From Scilla litardierei (taxonomy: Eukaryota > Streptophyta > Magnoliopsida > Asparagales > Asparagaceae): a DNA stretch of 64,000 nucleotides. How positions within the stretch are numbered: position 1 is the first letter of the stretch; each line of letters begins with the position of its first letter. Positions 33,045 to 42,224 of the stretch are shown here, one piece after another. Under the pieces are notes generated by a model. That model saw only the letters and a program-made list of their open reading frames with translations, was not told the DNA's origin and made no database searches. A program made the position numbers and the translations under genes. The stretch is from positions 114,150,301 through 114,214,300 of the forward strand of contig CM061135.1 of the NCBI GenBank assembly GCA_030789695.1, in the 5' to 3' direction.

Positions 33045-34871
33045 AAGTAGCAAGTAGCAAGTATGTCATGGATAACGAGTTTTACAAGTAAAACACAGAC
33101 AAGTACAAGTCAAGTGGTTCACGTCAAGTGATCACGTCAAGTAAACACGTCAAGTAAACAAGTTGTGCACAGAGATTTCGTCTGCTGGCTAGAGTGGCTG
33201 ATCGGGCCAACTCGTAAGCTCAGGTGACCGCTTATCCCTACCCCTCCACGTGTATCGAGCCAGTGCATTACACCGAACACGGAATGCTCGCTTCTGGATC
33301 ACGGGCCAGGAAGTGTATTTAACACGTATGGCGTAGGGTTATGCCTGCAACGCAGGTGCCTAGCCTGAAACAAGTAGATCGGAAATTGACTATCAACCAA
33401 CTCACGTGGCCCGCTTCTGGAACACGAGCCAGGGAACACAAGTATTGTAGCGTGTGCTATGAATTTGACATTCAACATGGATAGCATGGATGACAATTAA
33501 TTCACGTACCGTTAATTAAAATTAAACGTGACATGGTAGTTATGCAACATGATAAATGACGGATCTAACTTCGTTGCCAAGCTAGTTCCTGAAATTGCGC
33601 CTAGGTGAGTATCATTTCGTCGCCTAGTCTCTTTTACGCCTACACAAGCAAATGGCCTAAGACATGGCCCAAAACCCTAAGTGGCAAGTTTCACTTGCCT
33701 AGCACCGAGGATGACGATCACGAAGGTTCGTCTCACGGACGCTAATCTACGGGGAAGTCGCTGTTATGGAGAAACAATCATCAAAACAACATCCATTTAT
33801 ATTAGGGTTTCACAAAAATCACAAAACGGGTGATGAGAACATCAAAGGATCGATCACTACCTTAGGAAGCAGAAGAACAATATCGAGCAAGCACGGTGAC
33901 GGAAGAACGATCCGGGAAACTAGGGTTCAGATCTGGAAATGGGGAGAAATTCTGGAGAAAGGGGGGTTTTGGGGATTTTTGGGGGTTTTCCGACGACCTA
34001 GAGGTGGTGGCCGGCCAAAATGGAGAGGGAGAGGAGCTCTTGATGAAGGAGGAGGGCTATGGTTAGATGGATGATGATTTGGGGAAGAAAGAGGCTCAGG
34101 AGAAATGAAAGAAGAAAAGAAAAACGTTTGGGGGTTTAAATAGGAAGAGCTGGCAGCTGCCCAGAAATTAGGGTTTCGACACTGATTAGTCGATCAAAGA
34201 GCAACCTCTGACCGACTATTTTGGGAACTAGTCGGTCGGTTGACCAACGCAGACCGACTAAGTGTAAACATTAACTCCTGACGAAAAATAGGATTTAGAT
34301 TTAGTCGGTCAAAGAACAACTACTGACCGACTAGTTTCTCATCTAGTCGGTCGACGAACGTTCTTAGACCGACTAAGAATGAATAGTACTTGGTATCAAA
34401 AATGATCATAGAGCTAGTCGGTTAAAGAGCGATTGCTGACCGACTAGTTTGCAACCTAGTCGGTCGAAAAATGTTCTTAGACCGACTAACGATAAACAGT
34501 AACTCCTGAATAATTTTCAAAGCCCACTAGTCGGTCCATGAAGGTTTGCCGACCGACTAAATCGTCATCTAGTCGGTCGGTTCCCATTCTTGTACCGGCT
34601 AACATGCACAGAAGGTTCCGAAATAGAGCGCGAAGCTCCGGGATCGATTCCTAAGACTCCTAGGCTTGATCTAACAATAAGATATGACCAATATGAAGCC
34701 TGTCACGAATGACTTACTCCAAGACCAACGATTCTAAAGAAGAAGCTAGAAAATCACGACAAAACGATCGAAAGTGAAAGCTACGGAGACGAAAACCACG
34801 CATAAGGAGAAAATCCACCAAAACATATATATAATATAAATAATCCAGATACATGAAAACCAGTCGTTACA
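33045..34871 (-). repeat. 5' LTR of the Tekay-like element, outer part (1827 bp)
   Basis: It resumes the LTR broken at 25166 and ends AGTCGTTACA at 34871, followed by CAGCT. It holds the palindrome array (34188-34605) and the TATA box (34134-34143) that would start transcription. Differences from 16956-18771 are scattered substitutions plus a 13-bp duplication near 33128-33150. The copia insertion lies downstream of the TATA box, so transcripts would have to run through it. Confidence 0.9.
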
Positions 34872-34876
34872 CAGCT

Positions 34877-35164
34877 GCCTACGTTCTCGAGCTTGAGGAT
34901 GCCCAGTAGGAACCCCTTCTCGGCCCTCTTGTCCCTGAGATCCCCATTCTTCCGCCAGCCCCTGATCTGATCCTTGAGCTCTGCATATCTATCCACACCT
35001 CTACCAGTACCGAGAGCACTGTTGCTATGTCAGTTCCCACCACCACCACATATGTACTCCTGAGAGTCGATCTCATTTCTTACATCAGCCTTGAGTGAAC
35101 CGACCCTATAGCCTTTGAGAGAGGCAAGCCTTCTGACGTCCCCCCAGTTTTTAACTCATAAGAG
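34877..35164 (+). pseudogene. Athila-A ORF1/env-like gene, 3' part
   Basis: It continues the reading cut at 16359: joined without the insertion it gives LLNPAAYVLELEDAQ, then a stop. Past the stop the same frame still reads a Pro/Leu-rich stretch ending TTTTYVLLRVDLISYI at about 35085. The region to 35164 has no other coding signal. Where Athila-A stops and Athila-B's LTR begins is uncertain within about 20 bp. Confidence 0.55.
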
Positions 35165-36080
35165 TGCAGTTGGATTGGGGGATACCAGATTTAAAAATTT
35201 GTATCACAAGCGCACGGTGTTGTAGTGTGGCTTGGGGGTCGAATACAGAGAGGCGTGGTTGTGCTTGTTTCTAAGAGGAACCAATTCACCCTACGGGTGA
35301 GCTAGCCCGATCGATCGTTGGTTTATCACGGGATGTAAATACGGAGGATAAACAATATGAAGGGAAACCCAGGACTCCGGTTTCCACCCTATCATGTGTC
35401 CTCGCTATTATGCCCTACGGATAGGAAAACAATCGGAATTAGGGTTTAGTGGTGAGACGTTGCCTCTTAGAGTGATACCAGCGTCCCATGGGCCCGATAT
35501 TCCGGTCGGTGCCCAGGATGATACGCCGGACTACCCGGGTTCGGTCGATGGGCATTTCCATGTCCATTAACACCGACCGACTCCGGGAGCACTAAGCTCG
35601 CAACGATAACTCCCGACATCTCATCCTACCGCTCCCCCGCACTAGGATTCGATGTCTACGCTAAGTGCGTGAGCGGTGGCTATGGAGTCAACCGCCAAGT
35701 TTATTCCCCCTTTGCCCTACGATCAAAGGCGGTCTTTTTTCCGCCGATGACAATGAAACACCCCGTGTAACCTCTAAATTCCTAATCCCTATCGAAATCC
35801 TAGTTCTATGGACGCATCAGGGAGAACCCACGAAGGGGTTTCCACCAAAATCCCAGATTTGGGAACTACTCACACATTATAGCTAAAAAGCAATCTAAAT
35901 GAAAATAAACCATAAAAATCATGATCAGGCAATTGAAGCACGGTAGTAGAAATGCAATTAAGACTATATTAAAGTTTGACAAAGATCAGAGAACTTACAG
36001 ATAGCAATAAAATTCCAGCCGTCATAAATAGAGAAAAAGACAGAAAAAATACAAAGCTGCGTTTTCTGAAAACCCAGGCA

Positions 36081-36092
36081 GATATATATAGA
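36081..36092 (-). promoter_or_regulatory. TATA box of the Athila-B LTR
   Basis: The minus strand reads TCTATATATATC about 10 bp downstream of the last palindrome. Confidence 0.55.
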
Positions 36093-36101
36093 AAACGACT
36101 T

Positions 36102-36563
36102 CACCCGATCGGTTGAAATATCAACGGATCGGGTGAGCTTCTTGATTCTTTGCCTGTGGTCTTCAAGAACTTCAACCGGATGCTCGAAACGGTCGGGTGA
36201 AGCAAGCGGGTCGTCGTTTGAGGAGATGCGGTCATCAGGTGAACCGATCGGTTGAGTAATCAACCGATCGGTTGGAATTATTGCCCAAAAGAACAGAGAC
36301 TGCTATCGATTTGGCACGGTTAGTGAGCCGTCGGGTGAGCTATCCGGGTCGTCTTTTGGAAGAAACGGCTACAGATGAACCGATCGGGTGAGATGTCACC
36401 CGATCGATTGGAATTCAGCTCCAAGTTGGCCGAGAGCTCTGCTGTGTTCAACCGATCGGCGAACCGGTCGGTTGATGCTGCTCTTCACTTTAGCTTGCAT
36501 CCGGGTCAGACATGCATGCATCACCCGATCGGTTGGCTGTGTCCAACCGATCGGGTGGGGGCT
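36102..36563. repeat. AACCGATCGGTTG-type palindrome array in the Athila-B LTR
   Basis: Variants of the self-complementary words CAACCGATCGGTTG and CACCCGATCGGTTG, plus half-sites CCGGTCGGTTG and ACGGTCGGGTGA, recur about ten times. The same motif is at 47264-47610 inside the element and at 60300-60630 in the opposite-facing LTR copy. Confidence 0.85.
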
Positions 36564-37519
36564 GAAAAATGGCGATCTTCGTCGTTTGACCCCCTGGATC
36601 ACGCGTGACACCTCCCGTTGCTCCGGGGACTTATGAAATCCTCGCTATGTGTCCCCTACACTGGCGATCTCCTGCAAATACACAAAAACACCAAAAAGTG
36701 AAAGAAAACTAAAAATCCCAAGAAAATGGGCACGAGACGACGGAAAACAACGGAAAAACACTAAGAAAACGTGCGTGAATATATAAAATATACACACACG
36801 TCAAAATTGTTGCGCCCTGTATAGCTACTGCACATGTACTAGAGGGGGGGTGAATAGTACTTTTAAATAATAGGGAGAGTTATTCCTAATTATCGTGCAA
36901 TTAACAAACAACAATGCGGAATAACAACGATCAACAAGAATAAATGCAAACGCAAACAAATGGTTTAATGGGTTCGGATCCACCCAAGTCTCCCCGACTT
37001 GTTCCCGGTGATCCTACGTCCCAACCACCCGGATCCCCTCCGGATACTTGAGTTAGAAACCCTAACTCAAGATTTCCAATATAACCACTTGCGAAAACCT
37101 CACAAGTGCAATCGACCTACAATCGATATCCGTGATTCCCACAACCCGGGATCACGCAAACTCTCACAACCGAGAGTGTACAATTCAAATATAACGGAAA
37201 TGAAATGCTTACCAACAAAATACCTATGCCTTGAGATTTCTTACCAAATTAGGGCAAAGAGGATTTTGATGGAGGAAGAGTCACCAAACCCTAGCTTCAA
37301 GAAGATGACCAGCAATGGAAGCCTAGGGATGAGATGGATGACCTAGAATCAAGCCCTTGGCTTGGAAGGCTCACAACCAATGAATCTCTCTTGAAGAATA
37401 AGAGTGATGGAGAGATTCTTGAGAATGGGAGAGCTTGAAGATGAGAGTTGAAAGCTTTCTCTTTGAATCAATGGAGCTCTGGAAATGGCAGCCTTGGATC
37501 CTATGAAATAACCCCTTCA

Positions 37520-37530
37520 GATATTTAAAG
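37520..37530 (-). promoter_or_regulatory. TATA box of the SIRE-like LTR
   Basis: The minus strand reads CTTTAAATATC about 75 bp downstream of the palindrome array. The copy in the 5' LTR is at 42938-42947 with one base changed. Confidence 0.55.
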
Positions 37531-37607
37531 GATCAAGAGAAAAGAGAGAGAGAAACGTCGCTTTCAAAACTCCAACGGATCTAAATCTGAAGCAGACTAG
37601 TCGGTCA

Positions 37608-38137
37608 AAGAACAACCACTGACCGACTAGTTCATCAACTAGTCGGTCGGTGAAACAACATGAACCGACTAAGAGGTGAACAGTGAACAGATGAAGATTT
37701 CAGACCTAGATAACTAGTCGGTCCAAGAAGACATTCTGACCGACTAGTTTCACAACTAGTCGGTCAGTCAGTGAACGTAGACCGACTAAGAGGCAAAGTG
37801 AAATAGTCTGAATACACATTGACTTAGTCGGTCCAAGAACAAAAGTTGACCGACTAGATTGTCAACTAGTCGGTCAACAAACGTTCTTAGACCGACTAAC
37901 GATAAACAATAGCTTAGGAGAAATTTAGCATGAACAGTAAGTCACAACTAGTCGGTCAAAGAAGCATCACTGACCGACTAGTTCACAAACTAGTCGGTCG
38001 GTGAGTCAACGTAGACCGACTAACTGTAAACAGTAAAGTCCAAGAAATTAAGGAATCAAACTAGTCGGTCTAAGAACACTTGCCGACCGATTAGATCACC
38101 ATCTAGTCGGTCAGTACTTGTTCTTGTACCAACTAAC
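37608..38137. repeat. CTAGTCGGTC/GACCGACTAG array in the SIRE-like LTR
   Basis: About twenty motif copies form five units of the same forward-reverse-forward-reverse plan as the Tekay-like LTR array. The match goes beyond the motif: ACGTTCTTAGACCGACTAAC, GATAAACA and TTCTTGTACC..CTAACATGCA occur in both families. Copies are at 43015-43554 (5' LTR) and 61531-62060 (second element). Confidence 0.9.
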
Positions 38138-38537
38138 ATGCACAATAAAGTCCGAATCGAAGCGCGATGCTTCGAGGAAGTTAGAATGAACTTGTGCAAG
38201 GATCCTAGAGCTACGAAATGAGTGTAATGAAGATAGAAACATAAGATATACTCAAGGCTTAACATTCTATAGATCGAAGCTAAAAGACTATAAAATAAAC
38301 CTTAGCGATCCGTCTTCAAAGCTTCAATCTTCATTCTTGACTTCAAGGAAGGTACAAAAGCTTCAACGAAGCTTTAGGCATGCGATCACGCGCTTTGAGA
38401 AGTCTTGAGACGTCGCTTTGGATGTTCACATGAATTTGGCGACGATCTCCATTACTGCGCTCACAAATTGTTAGTTCATGATATATTTATGTTTGCTCAT
38501 CATCCAAAACCAAATCCGGGGAGTCCAATACTCAACA

Positions 38538-38550
38538 TTCTCCCCCTTTT
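38538..38550 (-). other. Polypurine tract of the SIRE-like element
   Basis: The minus strand reads AAAAAGGGGGAGAA directly before the 3' LTR start, as in SIRE elements. The same tract is at 62458-62470 in the second copy. Confidence 0.85.
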
Positions 38551-39816
38551 TGGTGATGACAAACCAACATAAATAATAATCAATAAGAATGTGCTAAATG
38601 AAATATACTTACTCCCCCTGCATTGATGACACATTAGTTCCATATGAAATAATAAGCACATTCATCAAGCAGACGAGGAAAGTAAAAATGCAAATCCAAT
38701 ATTTGAGATTTAGGACTTGTAATCCATTTTTATATCTTAACTCCCCCTGAATCTAACATATCAAATTAGATTCATGGTAAATTATCATTTAGCACATGCC
38801 ATTATTATGCCATTATTATATCTCTCCCCCTTTGGCATAATCCAAAAAGAGCGGGAGGAAGCCAATGACAATAAATCATGTCCAAATAATTCATTAAGCA
38901 TGGGAGTCTAAGAATACGACCACGTTTCATATGACACTAAAATAAAATTCGAATAAAATCAAAGCGTGTCAATGAGACCATAGTCGAAAATTGAAAACTT
39001 AAATCATCAAAATATCAAATGTAAATTCACTTGTTGATGAAATGAATTTATACTCCAATATCAACATTTATAGCTATTTTAGTGCATGGAAAACAATTCT
39101 ATGTTTTCATACAACTAAAGCTATTGAATCAAAATAAATCGTCGAGCGACGAAATCAATATCAGAGACATACATAAAATGTGCACAAAGGAATGAACCAT
39201 CAAAAGAGTGGTGCACATCATAGAATATCAAATGATACAATATCGATCGAAGATGAACATAAAGTAAAAGCACATCAAAACTAAGTGAAGTGTGCGATGA
39301 GAAGCGACAATGTGATAAAAGTAATACGAAAATTATCATTATAATTTTTTTAAAAACATATCATGCCAAAATAGATAAGAATTTCAAAGCATTTATGGCA
39401 TTCACAATTCTATCATGCTAGGAGAAAAAAAATGATACCAATGTAAAGAAATATATTCTAACCAAGCATGCATTCAACCCTTATGGATACCAAATGTAAT
39501 ATTATACTTACAACATTAAGCTCCCCCTACATTGGTGCATTACCTAAGCACCATCAACTCCGTTTGAATGAAAGTCTTCGCAAATCGAGGAGTTGGTAGG
39601 GTTGGTATCCCACGGTGGATTGAACCTAGACAACTTCATTTTGGTATCCAAAAACCCTTTTGGATCCAATGGGTTAGACAACAAATTTGAAATATGAAAT
39701 TAAAATAATTGTAACCCATGAGTTAATGTAATCAAAATCAAATTTATAAACAAATGCCTTGGTACCCATAACATGATCATAAGCTCATGGTACCAAGCAT
39801 TGAAAGGTTAAAGGAA

Positions 39817-42174
39817 CTAACCCTTCGGAAACCAAGTCCAAGAGGAACTTGACTTCCCAACATAATCATCATTCAAAATAACATCATTAATATATGATTT
39901 CACATAAACATTCATAGCATCATCGCTAGTGTTCTTGGGACCCCAAATAGTGTACATTTTGGGAATCCTCTTCCTAGTGGTTGCATGCACAAAAGTTTGA
40001 TTTCTATGTGGTGCATGTGGCCTAGGAGCATGAGTTCTAGCAATAGCATTATGATGAGCATGAGATCCATGGTGTGGTGTAGCATACATACGTGGATAAG
40101 CATGAGGTGTGTATGCATGAGGATGATTATGAGAGTAGGCATGCACATGTGGATGAGATGTTTGAACATATGCATTAGGATGTGCATGAGCATGATTACA
40201 TGCATGTGAGTGTCTCATATGAGTGTTAGCACGTGCTCGTGGGTGCGGACCATAAAAATCATCATTAATATTAGCATGCACCGATGGAGTAGGATGTGTG
40301 TTCCTACGTGGCATAGCATGTGAGTACAAAAATGCATGACCCCTCTTTGGAGGTCTACCCAAAGTGGGTTTCTTTCCAATCGGGGGTGTGTACGAAGTGG
40401 AAGCACTATTGGTAGGAGAACTACCAATGGGGTGTTTGCTCCCACTCGTCGAGGCATCGGATGTCGGCCTAACAAAGGTGGTAGGCGATTTGGATGAGTC
40501 TCCCATCTTATACCCCAAGCCAATGTGGTGTTTGGCCGGAAGTAAGTCATTTAGGATATTATCCAAATGGCCCTTACCTTTATTGAAATCATTGATACGG
40601 CCTAACGTGCACTCATACTTCTCTTTGAGGGAATGCAAAGAAGCATCCAAAGTGGATACTTGCGATGTGAGTACATAAACACGTGATTTGAGATTCTTAT
40701 TCTCAATACTCAAAGTTGAGTTTTGAGACGTCAAATCGGCTATCACATGTTCATCCGAATCCTCAACAAGAACATGCTCAAGCTGAGATTTGAGGGACTT
40801 CACCTCATTTCTCAACAAGCCATTATGAGTAAGCAAACTTGCTTTCTCATTGGCGAGTGTCTCAACAATGGTGTCATTGTTGGTGATGGTAGACTTATGA
40901 GAGGTTTGGAGGCTAACAAGTTCATCTTTGGTCTTATTATATCTATCTACTAATTTAGTAAATTTAGACCAAATTTCTTGGTTAGCTAACCTCATTTCAT
41001 CAATAGTAGGTTCTCCGCTTCCATCATCGCTACCATCCTCGCTTTCATCCTCGCTTTCATCGAATGAGGACTTTCGAACTTTTGCCTCATTAGCCATGAA
41101 GCAAAGTTTTGCTTTCTCCACTCTTCCATCATCCGACTCTCCACTTGAGGAATCCTCTTCGGAGTCGGTGAATGTGCCAACAAGTCCTTTCTTGTACTTT
41201 CTCGACTTGTCGTACTTCGATGCTTTCCCTTTCTCCTTGTGTTTGTAGAGAGGACAATCCGGTTTGATGTGTCCTGGCTTGTTGCATTTATAACACACGA
41301 GAGTAGAAGCATTAGTCGAACTAACTTTAGATTTATTCAAAGATATACCTTCTCGGAGGAATCGATCGAACTTCCTTGCCATACGGGCAATGGATTCCAT
41401 GTCCAAATCATCTTCCGATTCTTCATCATCGGTAGATGGAGCGGCCTTGAAGGCAATCGTCTTTTTCTTTGGCTCATCTTGCTTCAAGTACGCCTTCATC
41501 TTTTCCCTCATCCGGATCTTACTATCCTTGCGTACCTCGTAAGACAACAAGGTACCCATTAGTTGTACGACGGTATATTTATTCATGTCATTACCTTCCT
41601 CGATGGCGTAGGTACGCTTTTCCCAACACGATGGAAGACCGTCGATAATCTTCGCGACTTTCTCCTTTTGGGTATAGACCTTCCCAAGAGCTTCCAAGTC
41701 GTTTGATATATCCACGAAGCGAGCGTAATATTCCTTCATGGTTTCGCCCTGCTCCATATGAAACAACTCAAATTCTTTATTAGCAACGACGAGTTTAGAA
41801 TCTTTTACCGTACTCGATCCTTCGTGCAATATAAGGAGTTGATTCCATATTTGATATGCACTCTTACATGTGCATATCTTGTTGAAGTCCTCGGGCTCCA
41901 ACGCACAATTCAAGGCATTCATTGCCTTGGCATTGGCTACTTCCGCGGTGACCTCCGCGGGAGTCCACTTCGCGAAATCTTCTTCGGAAGGCTCGACATA
42001 CTCCGTCATGGTGGCTCTCCATAGTGAAGCGCTCCGGAGGAAAATTTGCATCCGGCATTTCCAGTACCCATAGTTGGTACCGTTGAAGTGTGGAGGCCTG
42101 ACTGAGGATAGTCCTTCCATAACTGAAGAAGCTCCATCGCGGTTCCTGAAGACGTTGTAGTCGTTGTTCGTCAT
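39817..42174 (-). CDS. gag: Gag of the SIRE-like element, with a His-rich C-terminal tail
   Basis: This intact 785-residue protein starts at an ATG 50 bp past the LTR. HFNGTNYGYWKCRMQIFLRS near residue 33 and the following helices form the copia gag domain (UBN2/Retrotran_gag_2 type). A zinc knuckle, CYKCNKPGHIKPDC, is at about residues 294-307. An acidic Ser/Asp/Glu-rich section and a coiled coil (about 400-520) come next. From about residue 640 the chain turns His/Pro/Ala/Tyr-rich (HAHAHPNAY, HPHVHAYSHNHPHAY) for some 80 residues. No protease or other pol domain follows. The open frame agrees with the near-identical LTRs: this element moved recently. Confidence 0.88.
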   Translation of the reverse strand: MTNNDYNVFRNRDGASSVMEGLSSVRPPHFNGTNYGYWKCRMQIFLRSASLWRATMTEYVEPSEEDFAKWTPAEVTAEVANAKAMNALNCALEPEDFNKICTCKSAYQIWNQLLILHEGSSTVKDSKLVVANKEFELFHMEQGETMKEYYARFVDISNDLEALGKVYTQKEKVAKIIDGLPSCWEKRTYAIEEGNDMNKYTVVQLMGTLLSYEVRKDSKIRMREKMKAYLKQDEPKKKTIAFKAAPSTDDEESEDDLDMESIARMARKFDRFLREGISLNKSKVSSTNASTLVCYKCNKPGHIKPDCPLYKHKEKGKASKYDKSRKYKKGLVGTFTDSEEDSSSGESDDGRVEKAKLCFMANEAKVRKSSFDESEDESEDGSDDGSGEPTIDEMRLANQEIWSKFTKLVDRYNKTKDELVSLQTSHKSTITNNDTIVETLANEKASLLTHNGLLRNEVKSLKSQLEHVLVEDSDEHVIADLTSQNSTLSIENKNLKSRVYVLTSQVSTLDASLHSLKEKYECTLGRINDFNKGKGHLDNILNDLLPAKHHIGLGYKMGDSSKSPTTFVRPTSDASTSGSKHPIGSSPTNSASTSYTPPIGKKPTLGRPPKRGHAFLYSHAMPRRNTHPTPSVHANINDDFYGPHPRARANTHMRHSHACNHAHAHPNAYVQTSHPHVHAYSHNHPHAYTPHAYPRMYATPHHGSHAHHNAIARTHAPRPHAPHRNQTFVHATTRKRIPKMYTIWGPKNTSDDAMNVYVKSYINDVILNDDYVGKSSSSWTWFPKG

Positions 42175-42206
42175 AGCTTTGAACTTAGGCTATGTGTAGC
42201 TTTGAA

Positions 42207-42223
42207 CTTGGCTCTGATACCAA
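42207..42223 (-). other. Primer binding site of the SIRE-like element
   Basis: The minus strand reads TTGGTATCAGAGCCAAG one base inside the 5' LTR end, complementary to initiator tRNA-Met. Confidence 0.85.
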
Positions 42224-42224
42224 T

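Larger units (their letters stand above)
16360..34871 (-). mobile_element. Tekay/Del-like chromovirus (Ty3/gypsy), full-length but inactivated, TSD CAGCT
   Basis: The target site duplication CAGCT is at 16355-16359 and 34872-34876. On the minus strand the order is 5' LTR (24569-25166 and 33045-34871, split by a copia element), gag 24423-22288, protease-RT-RNase H-integrase-chromodomain 22231-18818, PPT 18772-18784 and 3' LTR 16360-18771. The domain order and the C-terminal chromodomain place it in the chromoviruses, and the RILDRH...[11 protein letters not shown] pattern fits Tekay/Del. LTR lengths are 2412 and, after removing the copia element, 2425 bp; the 13-bp difference is a small tandem duplication near 33128-33150. 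No convincing tRNA primer site was found next to the 5' LTR. Confidence 0.88.
9341..35164 (+). mobile_element. Athila-A: plus-strand Athila-like element, RT/integrase missing, split by an 18.5-kb insertion
   Basis: The order on the plus strand is 5' LTR 9341-11004, primer binding site 11011-11028, decayed gag, protease, a palindrome array with TATA box, then an env-like/ORF1 region. The last part is interrupted at 16359 by the Tekay-like element and resumes at 34877. Between the protease-linker region (to about 13900) and the characteristic AGACTTTAAACGAGAGCTTG stretch that follows pol in Athila elements (about 13990) there is no room for RT, RNase H or integrase. The 3' LTR is not in the window; the element is broken at about 35165 by Athila-B. 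Confidence 0.75.
35165..36802 (-). repeat. 3' LTR of Athila-B (about 1.64 kb)
   Basis: The LTR start, TGACGTGTGTGTATATTTTA at 36802 on the minus strand, is fixed by comparison with a second copy in the opposite orientation at 60057. The U5 part at about 35190-35245 resembles other Athila LTR ends. The inner boundary (35165-35185) is inferred. The array of AACCGATCGGTTG-type palindromes (36102-36563) lies upstream of TATA at 36081-36092. Nothing coding is present. Confidence 0.75.
36808..38537 (-). repeat. 3' LTR of the SIRE-like element (1730 bp)
   Basis: It starts TGTTGAGTATTGG at 38537 on the minus strand and ends GGGCGCAACA at 36808. The palindrome array is at 37608-38137 and TATA (CTTTAAATATC) at 37520-37530. 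Confidence 0.92.

Noticed and set aside
39985..40209. Met/Ile/Arg-rich plus-strand frame
   Set aside because: It is the antisense shadow of the His-rich gag tail.
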